Shown here: piece after piece, positions 1 to 4,831 of the stretch
Layout of the letters: each line of letters begins with the position of its first letter
Numbering within the stretch: position 1 is the first letter of the stretch
Assembly: GCA_030424955.1 (NCBI GenBank)
Contig: JAUHVS010000450.1
Coordinates: 1-5,496, forward strand
Length of the DNA stretch: 5,496 nt
Source: a bacterium
Lineage (GTDB): Bacteria; Myxococcota_A; Bradymonadia; UBA7976; UBA1532
Reading direction: 5' to 3'
Notes under the pieces: generated by a model
Told to the model about the DNA's origin: nothing
The model's input: only the letters and a program-made list of their open reading frames with translations
Database searches by the model: none
Made by a program: the position numbers and the translations under genes

Positions 1-76
1 GGTTGAGCGCCGGCTGAAGCACCCCGCCGTGCTGGCCATCAGCGAGGCCGCGCGGCTCGACATGGGCGGCGAGTGA
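1..76 (+). CDS. C-terminal end of a probable LysR-family (NhaR-like) transcriptional regulator, partial
   Basis: Only the last 24 codons are present, read in the frame starting at base 2 and ending at TGA 74-76. The visible tail reads VERRLKHPAVLAISEAAR and then LDMGGE. The pattern ER..(x)HPAV..I matches my memory of the C-terminus of E. coli NhaR (AERMIQHPAVQRIC) and of NhaR-like LysR regulators. Those proteins have an N-terminal helix-turn-helix and a C-terminal effector-binding domain, neither of which is in this window. The stop codon overlaps the GTG start of the Nudix gene by four bases (GTGA), so the two genes are probably co-transcribed and translationally coupled. The family call rests on one short motif, so another protein ending this way is possible. 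Confidence 0.5.
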   Translation, partial: VERRLKHPAVLAISEAARLDMGGE

Positions 77-744
77 GCGACCGCAAGCGGCTCACCCGGC
101 TGGAGGTGGTCGCCCAGCGGCCCCTCGCGGGGGACTGGCTGACCATCGAGCGCCAGACCCTCATCAACCACTACGACGACGGCACCCAGAGCGCGCCCTT
201 CGCCGCCGACAGCGCCCACCGCCCGGGGGTGGACGCCGTGGCGGTGCTGCCCTGGCGGCGCGTGGGGCCGGGCCCCGACGGCGTGCAGGTGCACCTGCTG
301 CAGGTGCTGCGCCCCGGCGTCGCCCTGCGGGCCCGGCTGCAGCCGCCGGTGGTGGACGACGGGCCCGACCGGCCCATGCTGTGGGAGCTGCCGGCGGGCA
401 TCCCCGAGGCCGACGAGCAGGGCGAGGCCGGCCTGCGCCGCTGCGGCGCCCGCGAGGTGTTTGAGGAGACGGGCCTGACCGTCGCGGCGGCCGCGCTGGT
501 GCGGCTGGGCGCCGGCACCTACCCCTCGGGGGGCATCCTGGCGGAGCTGCTCCACCTGTACGCGGTGGAGGTGGCGCCCGACGCCCCCGCGGCGCCGCCG
601 GCGGGCGACGGCACCCCCTTCGAGGTGCCGGGCGATCAGCGGTGGTGGGGGCTGACCGAGGCCCTGGCGGCCTGCGAGGCGGGGGTGATCGCCGACAGCA
701 AGACCGAGATCGCCCTGCACCGGCTGGCCCGCCGCCTGGGCTGA
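73..744 (+). CDS. Nudix hydrolase, ADP-ribose pyrophosphatase-like
   Basis: The protein has 223 residues and starts at a GTG that overlaps the upstream stop. No other start fits, since the next Met is residue 102. The Nudix helix is clear: REVFEETGL at residues 127-135, with catalytic-type acidic residues E128, E131 and E132. It is preceded by MLWELPAGI at 102-110, a typical lead-in for ADP-ribose pyrophosphatases. The box is longer than the classic GX5EX7REUXEEXGU: G109 to E118 is X8 and E118 to R127 is X8. GTYPSGGILAEL (148-159) sits where NudF-type enzymes carry their substrate loop, and DSKTEIALHRL (208-218) is a usual C-terminal helix. Such enzymes cleave ADP-ribose or other nucleoside diphosphate sugars using Mg2+. 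The superfamily is certain; the substrate is inferred. Residues 171-180 (Ala/Pro/Gly-rich) look like a flexible insertion. Confidence 0.9.
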   Translation: MSDRKRLTRLEVVAQRPLAGDWLTIERQTLINHYDDGTQSAPFAADSAHRPGVDAVAVLPWRRVGPGPDGVQVHLLQVLRPGVALRARLQPPVVDDGPDRPMLWELPAGIPEADEQGEAGLRRCGAREVFEETGLTVAAAALVRLGAGTYPSGGILAELLHLYAVEVAPDAPAAPPAGDGTPFEVPGDQRWWGLTEALAACEAGVIADSKTEIALHRLARRLG

Positions 745-780
745 GCCCGCCCGTGCGGACCGCTCGTCAACCGGGCTGAC

Positions 781-1806
781 CTACGTGGTGGGGGGCCGCT
801 CCAGGCGCCCGTCGGCGTGCTGCGCGAAGCGCCCCTTGTCGCGGCTGTGCACCGGATCGGACGCGCCCCAGGGCCAGCCGCCGAACCGCGTGCGCTGGTA
901 GTCGGCGTAGGCCTCGCGGATCTCGCCGACGCTGTTCATCACGAAGGGGCCGTGCTGCACGACGGGCTCGCCGATGGGGCGGCCCTGCAGCACCAGCACC
1001 TCGGCGTCCATCAGCCCGTTCTTGAGCGCGAGCTCGGCGTCGCCCTTCACCCGCACGCCCTGGCCCACCGTCACCGGCTGGCCGTCCACGTGCAGCACCG
1101 CGCCCTCGAAGAAGTAGATCGTGCGGTGCGTGCCCGCCTTGGCGGGGGGCAAGGTCCAGGTGGCGCCGGCCACCAGGCGGCCGCTCCAGATGGCCACGTC
1201 GGCCTGGGCGCGCGCGGCCCAGGAGTGGGGCGGCGGCGTGGGCGGCACGTGGGCCCCGAAGGCGCCCGCCACCACCCGGATCTCGCTCGCCCGGCCCTCG
1301 CTGTCGTGCAGCAACACCCGGGGCACCTGGCTGTTCCAGAACATCGAGAAGTGGGGCGCGACCCGCTTGTCGGCCCGGGGCAGGTTCAGCCAGATCTGAA
1401 ACAACTCCGCGGGGTTGTCACGCTCCTGCTGCAGCAGCGGGAACATCTCGGCGTGCACGATGCCGTCGCCCGCGGTCATCCACTGCACGTCCCCGTTGCC
1501 GTAGCGGGCGGTGGCCCCCAGCGAGTCGGCGTGGTCGATGAAGCCACGCCGCGAGACGGTCACCGTCTCGAAGCCGCGGTGCGGGTGGGCCGGAAACCCG
1601 GGCACGGTCTGGCCGTGGTACATGCGCCAGCCGTCCACGCCCTCGAAGTCGCTGCCCAGGTTGCGCCCCGCCAGCGAGGCCGCTGGGCCCAGCTGGGCGT
1701 TGCCCTTGGGGTAGGCGTCGTTGTGGTGCACGCAGAACAGGAAGGGGTCGAAGGTGCGCCAGGGCGGGCGCCCCAGCGGAAACTGCTCAAGGATCAGGCT
1801 GGACAT
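781..1806 (-). CDS. Pirin family protein (bicupin, metal-binding)
   Basis: The protein has 341 residues. The chosen start is the ATG at 1806-1804, because GGAGG lies seven bases upstream. A GTG at 1839 would add 11 residues, but with the ribosome site inside the coding region. The pirin N-terminal cupin is unmistakable: HPHRGFETVTV at 74-84 and GDVQWMTAGDGIVHAEMF at 105-122. These supply the four iron ligands known from human pirin: H74, H76, H118 and E120. The pirin C-terminal cupin follows, with the GPFVMNSVGEIREAYADYQ segment at 286-304 and a tail FGGWPWG. The lead FDPFLFCVHHNDAYPKGN (19-36) is typical of the longer bacterial subgroup. Some pirins act as quercetin dioxygenases and others as regulatory partners; the role here cannot be told from sequence. 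The gene converges on the Nudix gene, with only 36 bp between stops. Confidence 0.95.
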   Translation of the reverse strand: MSSLILEQFPLGRPPWRTFDPFLFCVHHNDAYPKGNAQLGPAASLAGRNLGSDFEGVDGWRMYHGQTVPGFPAHPHRGFETVTVSRRGFIDHADSLGATARYGNGDVQWMTAGDGIVHAEMFPLLQQERDNPAELFQIWLNLPRADKRVAPHFSMFWNSQVPRVLLHDSEGRASEIRVVAGAFGAHVPPTPPPHSWAARAQADVAIWSGRLVAGATWTLPPAKAGTHRTIYFFEGAVLHVDGQPVTVGQGVRVKGDAELALKNGLMDAEVLVLQGRPIGEPVVQHGPFVMNSVGEIREAYADYQRTRFGGWPWGASDPVHSRDKGRFAQHADGRLERPPTT

Positions 1807-1813
1807 CGCGAGG

Positions 1814-1818
1814 CCTCC
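1814..1818 (-). promoter_or_regulatory. Ribosome binding site that decides the pirin start
   Basis: On the - strand GGAGG is followed by a seven-base spacer (CCTCGCG) and then ATG at 1806. This favours the ATG over the in-frame GTG at 1839, which has no comparable site. Confidence 0.75.
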
Positions 1819-1877
1819 GCGTGGCGGGTTGTCGCTCACAGGATGCCTGAGATCGCGGCCCGGGCGCGGGCGCGTCT

Positions 1878-1894
1878 GGCAACGGTGCGTTGCC
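1878..1894. repeat. Perfect 7-bp inverted repeat upstream of pirin
   Basis: GGCAACG and CGTTGCC flank a three-base centre GTG. It lies about 80 bp upstream of the pirin ATG and about 58 bp past the anti-sigma stop. As a DNA dyad it could be an operator for pirin. As RNA from the - strand it could be a terminator stem (loop CAC), but no U-run follows it. Confidence 0.5.
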
Positions 1895-1929
1895 GGTGGG
1901 GGGGCGCCGTGCCGCTGGGGCGAGGCGGG

Positions 1930-1943
1930 CGGCCCGCGGGCCG
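1930..1943 (-). terminator. Possible hairpin after the anti-sigma gene
   Basis: A perfect 14-bp palindrome, CGGCCCGCGGGCCG, lies nine bases past the anti-sigma stop. It can fold as a 5-bp stem with a CGCG loop. No U-run follows, and palindromes of this kind arise often in DNA this rich in G and C, so the call is weak. Confidence 0.25.
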
Positions 1944-1951
1944 GCCGAAGC

Positions 1952-2728
1952 TCACATGGCGGTGCCGACGAGCTCCACCATGCGCTGCGTGGGCAGATCG
2001 CTGGTGACCGTGTAGGTCAGCCCGCCCTGCCGGTACATCACCACGTGGCGGCCGTGGTGCTCGGCCACGCTCACCGGGCGCCCCTTCACGCGGCGCACCT
2101 CGCCGAACTGCTCCAGCTCGCCGTCGGCGCTGTCGAAGGCCAGCACCGACACCTTGTGGCGGCCGACGCCGTACACCAGGTAGGCGGCGCGCTGCCCGTG
2201 CCCGCGGGCGCCGATGCGGCTCAGCCGCCCGCCCAGCAGCATGGTGGAGCGATCGCGGAAGCGCGGCGCGCGCACCCGCAGCCGCACGCGGTCCTGGAAC
2301 CAGCGATCGAGCTCCTCGGCCTCGGGCGTGGGCACGTCGAGGGGCATCTCCTCCTCGTGCTGGGCCACGGCGTCCTCGACGACGGCGGGCGTGAAGCCCG
2401 TGGTGCCGACGAAGAAGAACACCGCGGCGGCGGCGGCCACGACCGGCACCGGGAGGGCCAGCTTCACCAGCCGCGTGCGCCGGGCGGGCGCGGCCTCCAA
2501 GGCCAGCCGGGTGCGGATCCGAGCCCGCGCCCCCCCCGGCAGCGGCGTCGCCGAGGCCAGGGCGCCCTTGATGGCCGACTGCACCGCGCGGTGGTTCTCG
2601 AACCAGCGCCGGCAGCCACTACAGGCCGCCAGGTGCATGTCGAAGTCGCGGCGCTCGAGGGCGTCGTACTCGCCGTCCAGGTAGGGATCGACGAACTGGT
2701 GGAACTCATCGCAGGACAGGTGGCTCAT
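1952..2728 (-). CDS. Membrane-anchored zinc-binding anti-sigma factor (zf-HC2/ZAS)
   Basis: The protein has 258 residues and begins with [20 protein letters not shown]. Its N-terminal anti-sigma zinc domain has C6, H32, C36 and C39, i.e. C-x25-H-x3-C-x2-C, the ZAS pattern. Basic residues (ARRTRLVK, 82-89) precede one hydrophobic segment at about 90-108 ([18 protein letters not shown]), placing the N-terminus inside and the rest outside the cytoplasmic membrane. An acidic, Pro-containing stretch (about 119-142) leads to an extracytoplasmic domain at about 145-258 with the motif [15 protein letters not shown] (232-246). A WR/YR-x-GGL-x-Y ending like this is seen in other membrane anti-sigma factors. 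The start overlaps the sigma stop by ATGA, so the two are coupled and made together. It should bind the ECF sigma factor and release it on a signal. The signal is unknown; regulated proteolysis or thiol oxidation are both possible. Confidence 0.88.
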   Translation of the reverse strand: MSHLSCDEFHQFVDPYLDGEYDALERRDFDMHLAACSGCRRWFENHRAVQSAIKGALASATPLPGGARARIRTRLALEAAPARRTRLVKLALPVPVVAAAAAVFFFVGTTGFTPAVVEDAVAQHEEEMPLDVPTPEAEELDRWFQDRVRLRVRAPRFRDRSTMLLGGRLSRIGARGHGQRAAYLVYGVGRHKVSVLAFDSADGELEQFGEVRRVKGRPVSVAEHHGRHVVMYRQGGLTYTVTSDLPTQRMVELVGTAM

Positions 2729-3396
2729 GCGTTGGCGCTCTTCTTCCGCTGTCGCTGACTGCGGAAAAGGTCGAGATCGGTCACGTTGTCGCCGGTGGCG
2801 CCGTCGGGCTTGTGCACGACGCCGCGCTCCACCGCGTAGGCGTAGAGCTGGGCCTGGAGCAGCTTGCGGGCCCGGTGCAGCCGGCTCATCACCGTGCCCA
2901 CCGGGCAGTCCAGCACGTCGGCGATCTCTTTGTACGAGAAGTCGTGCATGTCGGCGAGGAGCACCGCCATGCGGAACTCGAAGGGCAGCTGATCGAGGGC
3001 GGCCATGACCTCGTCGCCCACCAGGTGGGTGAGGAAGTCCTGCCGCGTGTCGGGCGGCATCGCCGCGGGGCCGTCGTCGGCCGCGTAGCGCTCGAGCAGA
3101 TCGTCCACCTCGCGCTGGTCGAGGAAGCGCTGCTCGGTCTGCTTCTTGCGATACTTGTTGATGAAGATGTTGGTCTGGATGCGAAACAGCCAGGCCTTGA
3201 CGTTCGTGCCCTGCTCGAACTTGTGCCAGAACCGGTACGCCCGCAGCAGGGTCTCCTGCACCAGATCCTCGGCCTGGGTCCCGTCGCGGGTCATGCGCAG
3301 CGCGGCCCCGTAGAGGGCGTCGGCGTGGGGCATGGCCACGCGCTCGAACTCGACGTGATCGGTCGGCTTCTGGCGGCCGAGCAGTCCCTTGAACAT
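2725..3396 (-). CDS. ECF RNA polymerase sigma factor, SigR-like
   Basis: I place the start at the second ATG of MQMFKG (3396), because the GGGGA sequence lies six bases upstream. The ATG at 3402 abuts that sequence, and a longer frame to 3495 would run through regulatory DNA. The protein then has 223 residues. Region 2 spans about 20-85, with [20 protein letters not shown] (42-61) and [20 protein letters not shown] (64-83). Region 4 spans about 129-183, with the helix-turn-helix [20 protein letters not shown] (153-172). The EQGTN-KAWLFRI-TN-IN-YRKK run and [14 protein letters not shown] closely resemble Streptomyces SigR, the partner of the thiol sensor RsrA. After region 4 comes a tail of about 40 residues ending in the basic [12 protein letters not shown], longer than in most ECF factors. 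It directs RNA polymerase to a stress regulon, presumably under control of the overlapping anti-sigma gene. Confidence 0.93.
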   Translation of the reverse strand: MFKGLLGRQKPTDHVEFERVAMPHADALYGAALRMTRDGTQAEDLVQETLLRAYRFWHKFEQGTNVKAWLFRIQTNIFINKYRKKQTEQRFLDQREVDDLLERYAADDGPAAMPPDTRQDFLTHLVGDEVMAALDQLPFEFRMAVLLADMHDFSYKEIADVLDCPVGTVMSRLHRARKLLQAQLYAYAVERGVVHKPDGATGDNVTDLDLFRSQRQRKKSANA

Positions 3397-3402
3397 CTGC
3401 AT

Positions 3403-3407
3403 TCCCC
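3403..3407 (-). promoter_or_regulatory. Ribosome binding site of the sigma gene
   Basis: On the - strand GGGGA ends six bases before the ATG at 3396 and directly abuts the ATG at 3402. The spacing favours 3396. The site is only a moderate match to GGAGG. Its first G is also the last base of the 10-bp inverted repeat, so a leader stem could reach its edge. Confidence 0.45.
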
Positions 3408-3450
3408 AAGCGCTGAAAACGTGTCGTTCCTGGATACGAATCAGCGCTTG
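3407..3450. repeat. 10-bp perfect inverted repeat upstream of the sigma gene
   Basis: CAAGCGCTGA (3407-3416) and TCAGCGCTTG (3441-3450) are exact reverse complements separated by 24 bp. Each arm contains the self-complementary hexamer AGCGCT, with centres 34 bp apart. The repeat ends at the sigma ribosome site. It could bind a regulator as two half-sites, or form a leader stem in the sigma mRNA. Confidence 0.65.
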
Positions 3451-3459
3451 CTTCGTTTT

Positions 3460-3479
3460 GATTCCACGGTGGGTGAATC
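3460..3479. repeat. Imperfect dyad GATTC(C)AC / GTGAATC
   Basis: GATTCCAC (3460-3467) pairs with GTGAATC (3473-3479) if one C is bulged; the centre is GGTGG. It lies about 65-85 bp upstream of the sigma start, in the AT-richer pocket, and overlaps the GGAAT on the - strand (3465-3461). It is a candidate operator. Confidence 0.4.
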
Positions 3480-3628
3480 CACCTATGCCGATCAAGCGAA
3501 GCGGCCGGCGGGCGGCTCGCGGCCGCCACTGCCCCCCGAAACCCCGCGCCCCGCCGGGGACATTCCCGGCCCGGCCGCTGACCGCATTTCGTGACGCGCT
3601 GCGTCGGGACGGCGGTGAGGGGCGCTGC

Positions 3629-3634
3629 TAAGGT
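3629..3634 (+). promoter_or_regulatory. Weak candidate -10 element for ald
   Basis: TAAGGT, preceded by TGC (an extended -10 arrangement), lies 54 bp before the ald start. It matches TATAAT at three of six positions. No good -35 is present 17 bp upstream (GGGACG). I offer it only as the best candidate. Confidence 0.25.
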
Positions 3635-3677
3635 CCGCGCGCAGATCCCCCCGATCGTCCCCGCTGAGCCGGGGCAT

Positions 3678-3683
3678 GAGGAG
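3678..3683 (+). promoter_or_regulatory. Ribosome binding site of ald
   Basis: GAGGAG is followed by the five-base spacer CGCAC and the ATG at 3689. Just upstream, CCCCG (3659-3663) and CGGGG (3670-3674) can pair as a small stem ending four bases before the site. Confidence 0.7.
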
Positions 3684-3688
3684 CGCAC

Positions 3689-4792
3689 ATGATCATCGGC
3701 GTGCCGGCTGAGGTGAAGAACCATGAGTACCGCGTGGGCCTGGTGCCCGCGGGCGTGCAGGTGCTGGTCCGGGCGGGCCACACCGTGCTCGTGCAGGCGG
3801 GCGCGGGCATCGGCAGCGGCCTGACGGACGCGCAGTACGCGGCGGCGGGCGCGCAGATCATCGATGACGCCGACCGCGTGTGGGGCGAGGCGGCGATGAT
3901 CTGCAAGGTGAAGGAGCCGGTGGCCGAGGAGTACGGGCGCATCCAGCAGGGCCAGACGCTGTACACCTACCTGCACCTGGCCGCCGAGCCTGAGCTCACG
4001 CAGGTGCTGCTCGAGCGCGAGGTCGCTGCGGTGGCCTACGAGACCATCCAGGCGCCCGACGGGCACCTGCCGCTGCTCGAGCCCATGAGCGAGGTGGCCG
4101 GCAAGATGGCGGGCCAGGCGGCCGCGCAGATGCTGACCAAGGAGCACGGCGGCAAGGGGCTGCTGCTCGGCGGCGTGCCGGGCGTGGAGCGGGGCCGGGT
4201 GGTGATCATCGGCGGCGGGACCGTGGGCTACAACGCCGCGAAGGTGGCGGTGGGCCTGGGCGCGCGGGTGACCATCCTCGACATCAACGTGCGGCGGCTG
4301 AACTACCTCGAGGACGTGTTCCTGGGGCGACTGGACACCATCTACAGCGACGAAGAGAGCATCACCCGGCTGGTGCGGCAGGCCGACGCGGTCATCGGCG
4401 CCGTGCTGGTGGCGGGCGCGCGGGCGCCCACCCTGGTGAGCCGTCAGCTGGTCAGCGAGATGAGCCCGGGCTCGGTGATCGTGGACGTGGCGGTGGACCA
4501 GGGCGGCTGCATCGAGACCGTGCGCCCGACGACCCATGAGGCGCCGACCTACGTCGTGGACGGCGTGGTGCACTACTGCGTGGCCAACATGCCGGGCGCT
4601 GTGGCCCGCACGAGCACCTTCGCGCTGCACAACGTCACCCGGCGCTACGCGCTGCCCCTGGCCAACCTGGGGGTCGAGGCCGCCTGCCGCGCAGACGCGG
4701 TGCTGGCCGGGGGGCTGAACACCTGGCGGGGCAAGGTCACCCACCAGGCCGTGGGCGAGTCGCTGGGGCTGCCCTACACGGCGCTCGCCTGA
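3689..4792 (+). CDS. ald: Alanine dehydrogenase (NAD-dependent)
   Basis: The protein has 367 residues, the usual length for Ald (about 370), and a strong ribosome site supports the start. It catalyses L-alanine + NAD+ + water to pyruvate + ammonia + NADH in the cytoplasm. The N-terminus [18 protein letters not shown] is diagnostic. Residues known to be catalytic or substrate-binding in the M. tuberculosis and cyanobacterial enzymes are in register: R15, K75, H96 and D270. The Rossmann fold is seen in [20 protein letters not shown] (171-190), with D198 after the second strand to bind the NAD ribose. The C-terminal part [19 protein letters not shown] (295-313) is the family's conserved loop. 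It is transcribed divergently from the sigma operon and appears to stand alone, ending in a strong hairpin. No residue is missing and no frameshift is seen. Confidence 0.97.
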   Translation: MIIGVPAEVKNHEYRVGLVPAGVQVLVRAGHTVLVQAGAGIGSGLTDAQYAAAGAQIIDDADRVWGEAAMICKVKEPVAEEYGRIQQGQTLYTYLHLAAEPELTQVLLEREVAAVAYETIQAPDGHLPLLEPMSEVAGKMAGQAAAQMLTKEHGGKGLLLGGVPGVERGRVVIIGGGTVGYNAAKVAVGLGARVTILDINVRRLNYLEDVFLGRLDTIYSDEESITRLVRQADAVIGAVLVAGARAPTLVSRQLVSEMSPGSVIVDVAVDQGGCIETVRPTTHEAPTYVVDGVVHYCVANMPGAVARTSTFALHNVTRRYALPLANLGVEAACRADAVLAGGLNTWRGKVTHQAVGESLGLPYTALA

Positions 4793-4810
4793 GCGCCCGC
4801 CCCGGGCGCT
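4792..4810 (+). terminator. Hairpin between the convergent ald and cysteine-rich genes
   Basis: AGCGCCCG (4792-4799) and CGGGCGCT (4803-4810) are perfect reverse complements with a three-base CCC loop. The stem starts on the last base of the ald stop codon and ends 21 bp before the stop of the converging gene. There is no U-run on either side, so it is a terminator-like stem that could serve both directions, not a classic intrinsic terminator. Confidence 0.55.
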
Positions 4811-4831
4811 GACCGCCCCACTCAGCCGCCC

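Larger units (their letters stand above)
1840..1951. other. Spacer between the anti-sigma stop and the pirin start region
   Basis: The stretch holds no credible gene. It contains two inverted repeats, at 1878-1894 and 1930-1943, and a run of seven G (1898-1904). I see no recognisable -10/-35 pair for pirin on the - strand. It probably combines the 3' end of the sigma/anti-sigma transcript with the pirin promoter. Confidence 0.5.
3397..3688. promoter_or_regulatory. Divergent intergenic region between the sigma operon and alanine dehydrogenase
   Basis: This 292-bp stretch must hold the promoters of both divergent units. About 3408-3500 is visibly richer in A and T than the rest of the window and holds two dyads (3407-3450 and 3460-3479), so the sigma promoter is probably here. 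About 3500-3600 is again very GC-rich, with a 6-bp stem GCCGGG/CCCGGC at 3553-3570 and a dyad GACGC-GCT-GCGTC at 3593-3605. I could not fix a -35/-10 pair on the - strand. I see no coding potential or small RNA signature. Confidence 0.6.

Noticed and set aside
744..777. Inverted repeat AGCCCG/CGGGCT between the Nudix and pirin stops as a terminator
   Set aside because: The arms are only 6 bp with a 22-base loop and there is no U-run, which is expected by chance in this GC content.
817..2007. A 396-codon open frame on the + strand opposite pirin
   Set aside because: It is antisense to a certain pirin gene and has low-complexity Val/His/Gly-rich composition with no family motif.
3426..3430. 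GGAAC on the - strand as an ECF -35 element
   Set aside because: It lies only 29 bp before the sigma start, so the -10 would overlap the ribosome site, and no GTC or CGT is found there.
3436..3465. A sigma autoregulatory promoter made of GGAAT (3465-3461) and CGT (3438-3436) on the - strand
   Set aside because: The gap is 22 bp, well beyond the usual 16-19 bp for ECF promoters, and the -10 is only three bases.
3403..3495. A longer N-terminus for the sigma factor beginning [11 protein letters not shown]
   Set aside because: The added 33 residues cover the AT-richer pocket with the dyads and match nothing in ECF factors. The ATG at 3396 has a spaced ribosome site.
2812..3594. A 260-codon open frame on the + strand opposite the sigma gene
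   Set aside because: It mirrors a certain ECF sigma gene and runs through the promoter region; the composition is that of antisense GC-rich DNA.
1952..4744. A 930-codon open frame on the - strand running opposite ald, through the intergenic region and out of frame through the sigma gene into the anti-sigma frame
   Set aside because: Only its last 258 codons are a real gene. The rest is antisense or out of frame with well-recognised genes, is His/Arg/Ala-rich, and stays open because of high GC. It is not a fusion protein.
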